DNA from: Sulfurimonas sp.
GTDB taxonomy: Bacteria > Campylobacterota > Campylobacteria > Campylobacterales > Sulfurimonadaceae
DNA length: 64,000 nt
Assembly (NCBI RefSeq): GCF_028694605.1
Contig: NZ_JAQVKP010000002.1
Span: forward strand, 1-64,000
Direction: 5' to 3'
Positions within the stretch are counted from its first letter, which is position 1; every line of letters starts with the position of its first letter. The translations under genes were made by a program, and so were the position numbers. Below are positions 52,779 through 62,076 of the stretch, in pieces. The notes under the pieces are model-generated. The model was not told the origin of the DNA. It ran no database searches and was given only the letters and a program-made list of their open reading frames with translations.

Positions 52779-53505
52779 TATAGAACTCAAAGAGGGTGCG
52801 CTTATTGTAGCAGATGCGCACTACTCCCACAAACGCCCTGAACTTTTGGCTTTTCTCAAAGAAATTCACGCCCAAAGCATCCCAGCAACACAGCTTTTTT
52901 TAATGGGTGACATCTTTGATGCACTTTTTGGGGAAATTCCTTATACCCATATACAAAATCAAGAGGCGATAGGGCTAATCAACAAGATAGCACAGCGTAT
53001 AGAGGTTTTCTATTTTGAGGGCAATCACGATTTCAACCTTGCTTCTATCTTTTTAAACGTCAAAATATTTCCCATAGAACATCAGCCCGTAGCATGCAGC
53101 TACGAGAGCAAAAAAATCCTTCTTGCTCATGGCGATATAGATGGTGATTTTGGGTATAAAATCTATGCTAAAGTAATTCGTAATCGCATACTTTTACATC
53201 TGCTATCTTTTTTGGATACTTTTTTTGGACATGCGATTTTAAAGCGTTTGGATGCTTACTTAAGCAGAAAAGATGATTGCAGAGAGTTTGTCGGATTGAA
53301 ACAATTTATACAAAAGAGATTAGGGACAAAATATAGCTGCGATTACTTTGTAGAGGGGCATTTTCACCAGAACAAAACCATACAGATGGATGATTTTGTC
53401 TATATCAATCTTGGTGCTTTTGCTTGCAATCAAAGATACTTTGTAGTAGAATCGTCTCAAAATAGAGAGTTGTTTGAACAAAAAAATTTCTTAAAAGGGA
53501 TTTAG
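52768..53505 (+). CDS. LpxH-like metallophosphoesterase
   Basis: A 245-residue calcineurin-type phosphoesterase. Metal ligands are in IVADAHYSHKR, LMGDIFDALFG, YFEGNHDFNL, LLAHGDIDG and FVEGHFHQNK. The order and spacing resemble UDP-2,3-diacylglucosamine hydrolases (LpxH) of lipid A synthesis, and family members in Campylobacterota are usually annotated so. The GNHD motif (not GNRD as in LpxH proper) makes the substrate less certain. It overlaps argC and is followed three bases later by cheV. Confidence 0.7.
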   Translation: MYHSIELKEGALIVADAHYSHKRPELLAFLKEIHAQSIPATQLFLMGDIFDALFGEIPYTHIQNQEAIGLINKIAQRIEVFYFEGNHDFNLASIFLNVKIFPIEHQPVACSYESKKILLAHGDIDGDFGYKIYAKVIRNRILLHLLSFLDTFFGHAILKRLDAYLSRKDDCREFVGLKQFIQKRLGTKYSCDYFVEGHFHQNKTIQMDDFVYINLGAFACNQRYFVVESSQNRELFEQKNFLKGI

Positions 53506-53508
53506 TGT

Positions 53509-54450
53509 ATGGATATAGATAATTCATTAAAAGTTGGCTCAAATGAGATGGAGCTTGTAGATTTTCGTATTTTTAAGCAGGAAGAGGGCGGAGTTTATGA
53601 GGGCATTTATGGCATCAACGTCTCAAAAGTGCGTGAAATCATCAAGCTTCCAAAATTGACGGATTTGCCGGGTACACCGGAGTTTATTGAGGGAATTTTT
53701 GATCTTAGAAATATTGTAATTCCTGTTGTAAACCTAGCGAAATGGATGAAAATCAAGCAGCCTGAGGGCGTGGAAAAGAGTTCACGTGTCATTATTACTG
53801 AATTTAACAACGTTCTTATAGGTTTTATAGTCCATGAAGCAAAAAGAATCCGACGTATCAATTGGGCTGATATAGAACCTGCTTCTTTTATGAATAGCAG
53901 TTCTGCTATTGAAGGAAACAAGATAACAGGTGTTACAAAGATAGAGGGCGATAATGTTCTGCTTATCTTGGATTTAGAGAGCGTTGTCCAAGATCTTGGT
54001 CTTTATGAGCCGGACACTCAGTTTGATAACACGGAAATCGAGAGTTTTTCAGGACTGGCACTTGTATTGGACGATAGCTTGACTGCACGAAAAATTGTTA
54101 AAGAAGCACTTGTAAATATGGGCTTTGATGTGATTGAAGCTATTGATGGAGAAGATGGGCTGCATAAGCTGGGTGAGCTTTATGAAGTCTATGGCGAAAA
54201 AATTGCAAGAACGTTGAAGATAATTATCTCTGATGTTGAGATGCCGAAAATGGATGGTTTTCACTTTGCAGCAAACGTGAAAGAGGATGCTAGATTTGTG
54301 GATATTCCAATTGTATTTAACTCTTCCATAAGCGATCATTTTAGCGAGGGGCGAGGAGTTGAGGCTGGCGGAGAAGCTTACTTGGTGAAGTTTAAAGCAA
54401 GTTCATTTTATAAAGAAGTAGCGCGAATAGTTCGTGCTCATATGAAGTAG
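53509..54450 (+). CDS. cheV: chemotaxis protein CheV
   Basis: A 313-residue CheW-receiver fusion that couples receptors to CheA and modulates signalling. The CheW-like part (about 15-170) has YGINVSKVREIIKLP, IEGIFDLRNIVIPVVNLAKWM and KITGVTKIEGDNVLLILDLE. The receiver (about 185-313) has the phospho-acceptor Asp242 in ISDVEMPKMDGF, the acidic LDDS at its start, and a Lys in YLVKFKASSFYKEVA. The order cheV-cheA-cheW is the usual epsilonproteobacterial core. Confidence 0.95.
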   Translation: MDIDNSLKVGSNEMELVDFRIFKQEEGGVYEGIYGINVSKVREIIKLPKLTDLPGTPEFIEGIFDLRNIVIPVVNLAKWMKIKQPEGVEKSSRVIITEFNNVLIGFIVHEAKRIRRINWADIEPASFMNSSSAIEGNKITGVTKIEGDNVLLILDLESVVQDLGLYEPDTQFDNTEIESFSGLALVLDDSLTARKIVKEALVNMGFDVIEAIDGEDGLHKLGELYEVYGEKIARTLKIIISDVEMPKMDGFHFAANVKEDARFVDIPIVFNSSISDHFSEGRGVEAGGEAYLVKFKASSFYKEVARIVRAHMK

Positions 54451-54460
54451 GAGTGTAAAG

Positions 54461-56875
54461 ATGGATGAATTTCAGGAGATATTGCAGGATTTTTTAGTTG
54501 AGTCTTTTGAGCTTATTGAGCAGCTGGATCAGGATTTGGTGGAACTTGAGACAAGACCGGATGACTTGGAGCTTTTAAACAGAATCTTCCGTGTTGCACA
54601 TACCGTCAAAGGTGCTTCATCGTTTTTAAATTTTGATGTTTTAACACATCTTACACACCACATGGAAGATGTTTTAAATAAGGCAAGGCATGGTGAGCTT
54701 TACATAACACCGAGTATAATGGATGTTATTTTGGAGTCTATCGACCTTATGAAAGCACTTCTTAGTACGATTCGTGATACAAGTTCGGATGATGGCATTG
54801 ATGTGTCTGGCTGTGTTGCAAGACTTGATAAGTGTGCTAAAGGGGGAGCAGATTTAGAAGTCTCTGCGCAACAAACTTATATTGAAGCGGAAGATGAATT
54901 GATGGAGACTATGGAAGATGAGACCCTTGAGGCTGTCTGTGAGAGTGAACCTGACTATGAAAATATGGATGCCGATGAGATAGAAGCTGAGATAGAGAGA
55001 CTGCTGCAACAACGACAAGCAGAAGACAAAGCAAAAAGAGAGCAGAAAAATACACAAAAAAAAGCTGCCGTATCCAAAGTGCAAGAGGACGAAGAGGACG
55101 AGGAAGAGTATCATACGGTAAGTAAAGCTCCTGTTGTTATCACTCCTGCACGCAAACCAGCCTCTTTGGGAAATGATGAGCAAGAGAGTGACGATGCAAG
55201 AGCAGCGTCTCCTGCAAAAAAACAGTCCGCTGTGGAGCAGACTATCCGTGTGGATGTTAAGAGACTTGACCATCTTATGAATCTTATCGGAGAACTTGTT
55301 CTTGCGAAAAACAGACTTATCAAGATTAATGATGACGTGGAAGAGCGTTATGAGGGCGAGAGCTTTTTAGAGGAGCTAAACCAAGTAGTCTCTATCGTCT
55401 CTATCGTAACAACTGACCTTCAAATCGCAGTTATGAAGACGAGAATGCTTCCGATTGGCAAAGTGTTCAACAAGTTTCCGAGAATGATTCGTGACCTTGG
55501 TCGTGAACTCAACAAAAAGATAGAACTAGAGATATCGGGCGAAGAGACCGAACTTGACAAATCTATCGTTGAAGAGATTGGCGATCCGCTTGTTCATATC
55601 ATCCGCAATTCATGCGACCATGGTATTGAAGCGCCGCATATTCGTGCAGAACAGGGTAAAAGCGAAACAGGTACGATTAAGCTAAAAGCATATAACGAGG
55701 GGAACCAAATCGTTATCCAGATAGATGATGACGGGAAAGGTCTTGACACGGATATGCTTAAGAGAAAGTCTCTTGAAAAAGGGCTTATCACCGAAAAAGA
55801 AGCAGACAATATGAGTGATAAAGAGGCGTTTGGTCTTATCTTTAAGCCGGGCTTCTCTACAGCGGCTGTTGTAACCAACGTTTCAGGTCGTGGTGTAGGT
55901 ATGGATGTTGTCAAAACAAATATAGAAAAAGTTAACGGCATCATCGACATCGACAGTGAAGTAGGTGTCGGTACTTCTATGAAACTCAAAATTCCTCTGA
56001 CACTGGCGATTATTCAAGCACTTCTTGTAGGTGTTCAAGAGGAACATTACGCTATTCCTCTTGCTTCTGTTTTAGAGACGGTACGTATCTCAAAGGATGA
56101 GGTCTATACAGTAGAGGGACGCTCTGTTATGAGGCTACGCGAGGACGTCTTGTCGCTTGTGCATATCGGAGATATTTTTGAAGTGGAGCGTATTTTGGAC
56201 TCAAGCGAGTATGCTTATGTTGTTGTTCTTGGTTTGGGTGCAAGCAAACTCGGTCTCATAGTCGATACACTTGTAGGGCAAGAGGAGATTGTTATCAAGT
56301 CTCTGGGCGAATTTCTCAAGGGCATCAACGGCATTGCAGGAGCGACTATTCGCGGGGATGGCGGCGTAACGCTTATTGTTGATGTTGTAGCTATTATGGA
56401 TATGGCAAAACATGTTAGAGCATCAGCGGTTGTAGATACGAAATCAGACGTAGCGCTCTTAACACGTGAAAAATCAAAAGCAAGTGATTATACAGTTATG
56501 ATAGTAGATGACTCTAAAACCGATAGAACTATCATGAGAAAAGCACTAGAGCCACTGGGAATCACGCTTGTTGAAGCAGGTGACGGTCAAGAGGCACTAA
56601 GTATCTTAAAGCAGGGTGATTATAACTTTGATGCGATGCTGGTCGATATAGAGATGCCGAGAATGGATGGGTACTCTTTGGCAACAGAGATTAAAAAGTA
56701 TAACCGATATAAAAATATGCCTCTCATAGCCGTTACGTCACGCACCGGAAAATCTGATCGTATGCGTGGCGTTGAGTCCGGTATGGTAGAGTACATTACA
56801 AAGCCATACTCCGCTGACTACCTTATGAGCGTGGTTCAAAGAAATATTAATTTTAAATCGGAGTTTTTAAAATGA
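54461..56875 (+). CDS. cheA: chemotaxis histidine kinase CheA with C-terminal receiver
   Basis: An 804-residue CheA-CheY fusion (CheAY), typical of Campylobacterota. The HPt domain carries phospho-His47 in RVAHTVKGASSFL. A variable, very acidic and Lys-rich linker (about 130-260) replaces a canonical CheY-binding domain. Dimerisation (IRVDVKRLDHLMNLIGELVLAKNR), ATPase (HIIRNSCDHGIE, DDDGKGLD, GRGVGMDVVKTN) and CheW-like domains follow. The receiver at the end has Asp729 in VDIEMPRMDGY. It may serve as a phosphate sink or a second output. It overlaps cheW by four bases. Confidence 0.96.
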   Translation: MDEFQEILQDFLVESFELIEQLDQDLVELETRPDDLELLNRIFRVAHTVKGASSFLNFDVLTHLTHHMEDVLNKARHGELYITPSIMDVILESIDLMKALLSTIRDTSSDDGIDVSGCVARLDKCAKGGADLEVSAQQTYIEAEDELMETMEDETLEAVCESEPDYENMDADEIEAEIERLLQQRQAEDKAKREQKNTQKKAAVSKVQEDEEDEEEYHTVSKAPVVITPARKPASLGNDEQESDDARAASPAKKQSAVEQTIRVDVKRLDHLMNLIGELVLAKNRLIKINDDVEERYEGESFLEELNQVVSIVSIVTTDLQIAVMKTRMLPIGKVFNKFPRMIRDLGRELNKKIELEISGEETELDKSIVEEIGDPLVHIIRNSCDHGIEAPHIRAEQGKSETGTIKLKAYNEGNQIVIQIDDDGKGLDTDMLKRKSLEKGLITEKEADNMSDKEAFGLIFKPGFSTAAVVTNVSGRGVGMDVVKTNIEKVNGIIDIDSEVGVGTSMKLKIPLTLAIIQALLVGVQEEHYAIPLASVLETVRISKDEVYTVEGRSVMRLREDVLSLVHIGDIFEVERILDSSEYAYVVVLGLGASKLGLIVDTLVGQEEIVIKSLGEFLKGINGIAGATIRGDGGVTLIVDVVAIMDMAKHVRASAVVDTKSDVALLTREKSKASDYTVMIVDDSKTDRTIMRKALEPLGITLVEAGDGQEALSILKQGDYNFDAMLVDIEMPRMDGYSLATEIKKYNRYKNMPLIAVTSRTGKSDRMRGVESGMVEYITKPYSADYLMSVVQRNINFKSEFLK

Positions 56876-57366
56876 GCGATAAATTAAAACAGATTATAAA
56901 AAAACAGAGCCAAAAAGAGAGTGAAAACTTAACGCATACGGATGATGTTGTACAGTTGGTTGGTTTTGTTATCGGAGATGAGGAGTATGCGGTGCCTATT
57001 CTCTCGATTCAGGAGATTATCAAACCTTTTCCATGGACAAGAGTACCGCAAGTGCCAAAGTATGTGATTGGTGTTTTTAATATGCGTGGCGCTGTTATTC
57101 CTCTGATTGATTTGCGTACGAAATTTGGGCTTAGTCCTAAAAAGCATAACGAAGAGACAAGATTTATCGTTATGCGTGATGGAGATGATGTAGCAGGATT
57201 TGTTATCGATAGACTGACAATGGCGATAAGAATCAAAAAATCAAATATCGGACCGGCCCCTGATACGGCAAGCGGTGATGATACGGCAATTGACGGCGTT
57301 GGAAAACAAGCGGATAAGATTATAACTATTTTAAAGGTTAAAAAGCTTCTGCAAAGGGATTTTTAA
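56872..57366 (+). CDS. cheW: chemotaxis coupling protein CheW
   Basis: A 164-residue adaptor linking receptors to CheA. After a short charged N-terminus it has the CheW pattern: QLVGFVIGDEEYAVPILSIQEIIKPFPWTRVPQVPKYVIGVFNMRGAVIPLIDLRTKFGL and FVIDRLTMAIRIKKSNIGPAP. The ATG overlaps the cheA stop (ATGA). It is the last chemotaxis gene of the cluster; the transporter genes start eight bases downstream, possibly on the same transcript. Confidence 0.96.
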   Translation: MSDKLKQIIKKQSQKESENLTHTDDVVQLVGFVIGDEEYAVPILSIQEIIKPFPWTRVPQVPKYVIGVFNMRGAVIPLIDLRTKFGLSPKKHNEETRFIVMRDGDDVAGFVIDRLTMAIRIKKSNIGPAPDTASGDDTAIDGVGKQADKIITILKVKKLLQRDF

Positions 57367-57374
57367 CATCTCTA

Positions 57375-58496
57375 ATGAACTATTCATCTTTTAGATTTAT
57401 CGACACAAAGGATGCGCTCTCTTTAAAGTTTAAAGGCGAGCTCACTCTTTACAATCTTACTCTCTACCAAAAACAGGTGGAGGGTGCATTTTTTTCAAAA
57501 GAGAAAAAAATCATTCTTGATTTGTCTGAACTTGAGTTTATAGATACGGCAGGAGCCCTTTTTTTAAACAACCTTCAAAAAAAACTCCACACAAAAAAAG
57601 TGCAATTCGAAATAGACTGCAAACATCAAGATGTACTTGCAATGCTCTTGCTTGTCCAAAAACAGTCATTAACTACATCTGCCGTACAAAAAAAGAAGAA
57701 AAGAAATTACATTGAGAAATTAGGTGAAAACAGCTATAAAAATTATCTTAGTTTTCTCTCTTTTTTGGCATTTATGGGTGAGCTTTTTATGCACAAACTA
57801 CACTATCTTTTCTCATTCAAAAGCATTCGTTACAAAGAGATGGCTTTTGAGATTAACGAGAGTGCTATAAAGGCATTTGGTATTATCGCACTTACAAGTT
57901 TTTTGATTGGTGTTGTTATTGCGTATCAGTCATCTGTTCAGTTAAAACAATACGGAGCCAATATATTTATAGTAGATATGCTTGGACTCTCAGTATTGCG
58001 CGAGTTATCTCCGCTCATTACGGCAATAGTTATAGCAGGTAGAAGCGGTTCGGCGTTTACTGCCCAAATAGGCGCTATGAAGATAACACAGGAGCTAGAA
58101 GCGATGCAGACTATGGGATTTGATCCTTTTCGATTTTTGGTGCTTCCAAAGATTGCAGCGCTGATGTTGACGATGCCTATTATGATATTTGTCTCAGATG
58201 TAATGGCTATCATTGGCGGTATGGTTGTGGCAAATCTTGATTTAGGCATTACAGTAGATATGTTTTTGGATAGATTTAGTAATGTGATAGCAGTGAGACA
58301 TTTTCTTGTAGGGATATTTAAAGGACCGTTTTTTGCGTTTTTGATTGCTGCTATTGCTATCTATAGAGGACTTCTGGTAAAAGACGATACGCAAAGCATA
58401 GGATTTAACACGACAAAAAGTGTTGTTGAGTCTATCTTTGCAGTCATTATCTGTGATGCGGTTTTTTCTATCGCTTTTACAAACTTGGGCATATAA
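57375..58496 (+). CDS. MlaE-type permease with N-terminal STAS domain
   Basis: A 373-residue inner-membrane permease of an MCE (Mla-type) phospholipid transporter. Residues 1 to about 95 form a STAS domain (KKIILDLSELEFIDTAGALFLNNL), here fused to the permease; in E. coli the equivalent MlaB is separate. Five or six helices follow with the MlaE motifs GIIALTSFLIGVVIAYQSS, GLSVLRELSPLITAIVIAGRSGSAFTAQIGAMK and EAMQTMGFDPF. It overlaps the ATPase gene by one base. Confidence 0.9.
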   Translation: MNYSSFRFIDTKDALSLKFKGELTLYNLTLYQKQVEGAFFSKEKKIILDLSELEFIDTAGALFLNNLQKKLHTKKVQFEIDCKHQDVLAMLLLVQKQSLTTSAVQKKKKRNYIEKLGENSYKNYLSFLSFLAFMGELFMHKLHYLFSFKSIRYKEMAFEINESAIKAFGIIALTSFLIGVVIAYQSSVQLKQYGANIFIVDMLGLSVLRELSPLITAIVIAGRSGSAFTAQIGAMKITQELEAMQTMGFDPFRFLVLPKIAALMLTMPIMIFVSDVMAIIGGMVVANLDLGITVDMFLDRFSNVIAVRHFLVGIFKGPFFAFLIAAIAIYRGLLVKDDTQSIGFNTTKSVVESIFAVIICDAVFSIAFTNLGI

Positions 58497-59236
58497 TGGA
58501 AAATATTATTAAAGTCAAAGGGGTAAAAACAGAGTTTGACGACAGGGTGATTCATAAAAATATCTCCCTTAGCGTTCCAAAAGGGAGTATCTATGGACTT
58601 TTAGGTCCAAGCGGATGCGGCAAAACAACGCTTCTTAAAGAGATGGTTATGCTTCAAGAGTTTCATGGCGGTACGATTGAAGTGCTTGGGAAGAGTCTTA
58701 AAAACATCAGCTATGACGATGCAATGAGCCTTCGCAGGCAGTGGGGTGTACTATTTCAGATGGGTGCACTTTTTTCTTCGTTAAGCATTCGGGACAACAT
58801 AGCTCTTCCTTTGGTGGAATATACCGATTTATCTGAAGCAATGATTAGTGAAATTGTCGCATTTAAGATAAATATCGTAGGACTAAAAGCTTCAGATGCC
58901 CATCTCTACCCATCCCAGATAAGCGGCGGTATGAAGAAAAAAGCAGCTCTTGCACGTGCTCTTGCTATGGATCCAAAACTTCTTTTTTTAGATGAACCCA
59001 CAAGCGGGCTTGACCCAATCTCTTCACGGGATTTTGATGCTTTGATTTTGAAGCTGCGCGACCTTCTTGGGCTAACCATTGTTATGGTTTCGCATGATTT
59101 GCGCTCCATTTATGATACGCTTGATTATGCAGCTGTTTTAGATGATAAAAAAGTGGTCTATGAGGGGAATTTAGATAATATATTTAGTGTTGAAAATAAT
59201 TTTATCAAAACTTTTTTTAGCGGTGTACAGAGGTGA
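58496..59236 (+). CDS. MlaF-type ABC transporter ATPase
   Basis: A 246-residue ATPase that drives lipid transport with the permease encoded upstream. Walker A is GLLGPSGCGKTTLLK, the Q-loop LFQMGALFSSLSIRDNIALPL (typical of MlaF), the signature ISGGMKKKAALARALAMDP, Walker B LLFLDEPTSGLDPIS and the switch His in VSHDLRS. Length is standard. It is followed by the MCE gene after three bases. Confidence 0.93.
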   Translation: MENIIKVKGVKTEFDDRVIHKNISLSVPKGSIYGLLGPSGCGKTTLLKEMVMLQEFHGGTIEVLGKSLKNISYDDAMSLRRQWGVLFQMGALFSSLSIRDNIALPLVEYTDLSEAMISEIVAFKINIVGLKASDAHLYPSQISGGMKKKAALARALAMDPKLLFLDEPTSGLDPISSRDFDALILKLRDLLGLTIVMVSHDLRSIYDTLDYAAVLDDKKVVYEGNLDNIFSVENNFIKTFFSGVQR

Positions 59237-59239
59237 AGT

Positions 59240-60202
59240 GTGAATAATAGGGTCAACTATAGTTTAATCGGTTTTTTAATGCTTTTTGCAATCTCGTTGA
59301 TGCTTGGATTTGGATATTGGCTCTTAAAGCCTGCCAAAGAGATTGAGATGAGAACATACGCTATCTACTTTGAAGAGTCTGTTTTGGGGCTAAATCTTGA
59401 TGCAGCCGTAAAGTACAGAGGTATTAGTGTCGGTAAAGTAACACAACTCTCCATAAATCCTAAAAATTCACAAGAGGTAATGGTGCTTGTAAGCATACTC
59501 AAGTCAACGCCCATCAAATCATCAACAAGAGCGCAGCTCACATCGCAGGGCATTACGGGCTTGAGTTATATTAACCTAAGCTTTAGCGACGATAGCGCAG
59601 AAGAGCTTAAGCGTACAAAAGGCGAGGATTATCCTGTGATAAAAACTATCCCATCACTGCTCATTAAAATTGAAAACAGTCTCGGCGATATCACACTGCA
59701 ACTCTCAGAGACGCTGAAAAATTTCAATGTACTGCTAAGAGATAAAAACCAAGAGGAGGTAACGCTTCTTTTGAAAAATAGTGCGCTTTTCGTTTCAAAA
59801 CTTAATAGTTTGTTGGATGATAAAACAGCAGAGAGTTTAAAGCAAACTATAAAAAACTTAGAGAACTCTTCGGCAAAACTTGATGCAATGATGCCGCGTA
59901 TCGCAAAGCTTATTGATAACAGTATTGTCTGGGAAGATCGCATTGCAGGCTCTTTTGCATCTATTATGCAGAGCTATATCGGTATCCGTGGGGCTATGGA
60001 TACCATCAACAATGCAGTTAAAAGCGGTGATTTTAACTTTAAAGAGATGACAAGCGAACTCTTGCCTACAATGAACAATACACTTTTAGAGATGCAGACC
60101 CTTATGATAAAAATAGAAGAGACACTTAAAAAATATGAAAGAAGCCCTTCTGATATTTTATTTTTGCAAGAGCAGATGAAAAAAGGACCGGGGGAGAAGT
60201 AA
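59240..60202 (+). CDS. MlaD-type MCE domain protein
   Basis: A 320-residue periplasmic substrate-binding subunit anchored by one N-terminal helix (YSLIGFLMLFAISLMLGFGYWLL). The MCE domain (about 35-120) has YFEESVLGLNLDAAVKYRGISVGKV and AQLTSQGITGLSYINLS. The remaining 200 residues are mostly helical with coiled-coil character, a likely tube or tether towards the outer membrane. The start is GTG 59240, just after AGGTGAAGT. One base separates the stop from the lipoprotein gene. Confidence 0.92.
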   Translation: MNNRVNYSLIGFLMLFAISLMLGFGYWLLKPAKEIEMRTYAIYFEESVLGLNLDAAVKYRGISVGKVTQLSINPKNSQEVMVLVSILKSTPIKSSTRAQLTSQGITGLSYINLSFSDDSAEELKRTKGEDYPVIKTIPSLLIKIENSLGDITLQLSETLKNFNVLLRDKNQEEVTLLLKNSALFVSKLNSLLDDKTAESLKQTIKNLENSSAKLDAMMPRIAKLIDNSIVWEDRIAGSFASIMQSYIGIRGAMDTINNAVKSGDFNFKEMTSELLPTMNNTLLEMQTLMIKIEETLKKYERSPSDILFLQEQMKKGPGEK

Positions 60203-60799
60203 ATGAGAATTTTTTTATATGTAGCAGTTGGGCTGCTTTTTTTGGGATGTACAACACTCAAGCCGACTGTGGCGGAGTATAGGATGGGTGTAAAAGAGGA
60301 TGTGGTAAAGAGTAGTGCAAAGGGGTGCGCTGCAAAATCACTCAAAGTCGCACAGGCTTTCAGCACAGCTTCACTTCTCTCTTTGCAGATGGAGTATGCA
60401 GAGACGGGTGGGAAAGTTTTTGCCTACTCGCAGTCGCAGTGGCAGGAGTCGCCAAATAGTTTTATCACATCACAGCTCTTTGGAAGCGTAAGAGATTTTG
60501 AGCTTTTTGGAAGTGTCCACTCTTTTGGCTCCAGAGTAAAAACAGATTTGATTTTAGAGACAAATATAGAGGAGTTTATGCAGTTTTATGCACCTGATAT
60601 GAACAGTTCTTATGTAAATGTTCTTATCTCACTGACACTTATCGACACCAAAACATCTACGGTTATTGCAACTAAGACATTTCGCTCAAAAGTAAAAACA
60701 AAAACAGCTGATGCCTCCGGTGGGGTGGAAGCATACAGAGAAGCTCTAGCAGAGATTGTCGCAAATAAGAGAGTATGGCTTGAGGAGAGTTGTAGATGA
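60203..60799 (+). CDS. ABC transport auxiliary lipoprotein
   Basis: A 198-residue lipoprotein with a signal peptide ending in VGLLFLGC, so Cys16 should be lipidated. The body resembles the PqiC/YmbA-like auxiliary component of MCE systems: beta strands around FELFGSVHSFGSRVKTDLILETNIEEFMQ and SYVNVLISLTLIDTKTSTVIATKTF. It probably completes the transporter at the outer membrane. It overlaps pepP by four bases. Confidence 0.8.
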   Translation: MRIFLYVAVGLLFLGCTTLKPTVAEYRMGVKEDVVKSSAKGCAAKSLKVAQAFSTASLLSLQMEYAETGGKVFAYSQSQWQESPNSFITSQLFGSVRDFELFGSVHSFGSRVKTDLILETNIEEFMQFYAPDMNSSYVNVLISLTLIDTKTSTVIATKTFRSKVKTKTADASGGVEAYREALAEIVANKRVWLEESCR

Positions 60800-62076
60800 T
60801 TTTAGAGAGTGAGTACAAAAGCCGCAGGGACAAAGTTTTCAAAAAGTTGGCAAAAAGCTCTTTGGCGGTTATCTTTAGCGCTGAGACAACAACACGTTCT
60901 CATGATACACACCATCCATACAGGCAAGACAGCAATTTTTATTATCTTACCGGCTTCAAAGAGGATAATGCGATACTTCTTTTTATAAAAAGCAGTACAA
61001 AGAGCAGAACAGTTCTTTTTGTGCAAAAAAAAGAAAAAATAATGGAGCTTTGGAACGGAAAACGACTTGGTGTCAAAGAGGCAAAAAAGAGATTTTTGGT
61101 AGATGAGGTCTATGCAAGTGAAGATTTTATAAAAATTTTTAAAAAGTATGCAAGAAGAAGAAAAAATCTCTATTATGAGCAAAATGTAAAAAAAATTTGT
61201 GTAAAAAAGATAGCAAAAACTGCAAAATCTTTTCAAACAGAGCATGATATCCTTCCGCTTATCCAAAAAATGAGACTTTACAAATCTGCTTCAGAGATAG
61301 AGCTTATAAGAGAGTCTATAGCAATTACGGCAAAAGCACATCATAGAGTTATGAATATGCGCAAGAGTGGCATATATGAGTATAATCTTCAAGCAGAGAT
61401 TGAACATGAGTTTAAGATGAATGCTGCCTACAGTGATGCCTACATATCCATAGTTGCATGTGGCAATAATGCAAATACACTTCACTATATAGAAAACTCC
61501 AAAGCACTTGTCGAGGGGGAGCTTATTCTTATTGATGCCGGATGTGAGCATAATTATTACGCTAGCGATATTACAAGAACCATCCCGGTCAATGGAAGAT
61601 TCAGTGAGGCGCAAAGAGAGCTTTATAATCTAGTGCTAGATACGCAACTTCAAATCATTCGCATGATAAAACCTTTCGTAAAAAGAAGCCATCTGCAAGA
61701 GAGTGCAGAGAGGCTTTTGACAAAGGGGATGGTAGAGCTTGGGATTTTAAGCGGTGATGTCAAGGAGCTTATTAAAAAGCAGAAACATAAAAAGTATTAT
61801 CCTCACGGCATAGGGCATTGGATGGGTATAGATGTACATGACCAGGCACCATACAGAGATGCAAAAAATCAAGAGATACCTCTGCAAAAAGGGATGGTTT
61901 TGACCATAGAACCGGGTCTTTATATCGACGCAAAAGATAAAAGCGTGCCAAAAAAGTATCGTGGTATCGGAATTAGAATCGAGGATAATATCTTAGTTAC
62001 AAAAGATGGATGTGAAAATCTCTCTTCTTCCATTGCCAAGAGCATTGAAGAGATAGAGATGATGTCTAAAAATTAG
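60796..62076 (+). CDS. pepP: M24 family aminopeptidase P
   Basis: A 426-residue Xaa-Pro aminopeptidase. The N-terminal domain (RSHDTHHPYRQDSNFYYLTGFKEDNAILLF) is followed by the pita-bread catalytic domain. The five metal ligands are in LIDAGCEHNYYASDITRT (two Asp), HGIGHWMGIDVHD (His), LTIEPGLY (Glu) and GIGIRIEDNILV (Glu). The length is standard for PepP. It is the last plus-strand gene; its stop overlaps that of the convergent nap-linked gene by four bases. Confidence 0.93.
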   Translation: MILESEYKSRRDKVFKKLAKSSLAVIFSAETTTRSHDTHHPYRQDSNFYYLTGFKEDNAILLFIKSSTKSRTVLFVQKKEKIMELWNGKRLGVKEAKKRFLVDEVYASEDFIKIFKKYARRRKNLYYEQNVKKICVKKIAKTAKSFQTEHDILPLIQKMRLYKSASEIELIRESIAITAKAHHRVMNMRKSGIYEYNLQAEIEHEFKMNAAYSDAYISIVACGNNANTLHYIENSKALVEGELILIDAGCEHNYYASDITRTIPVNGRFSEAQRELYNLVLDTQLQIIRMIKPFVKRSHLQESAERLLTKGMVELGILSGDVKELIKKQKHKKYYPHGIGHWMGIDVHDQAPYRDAKNQEIPLQKGMVLTIEPGLYIDAKDKSVPKKYRGIGIRIEDNILVTKDGCENLSSSIAKSIEEIEMMSKN

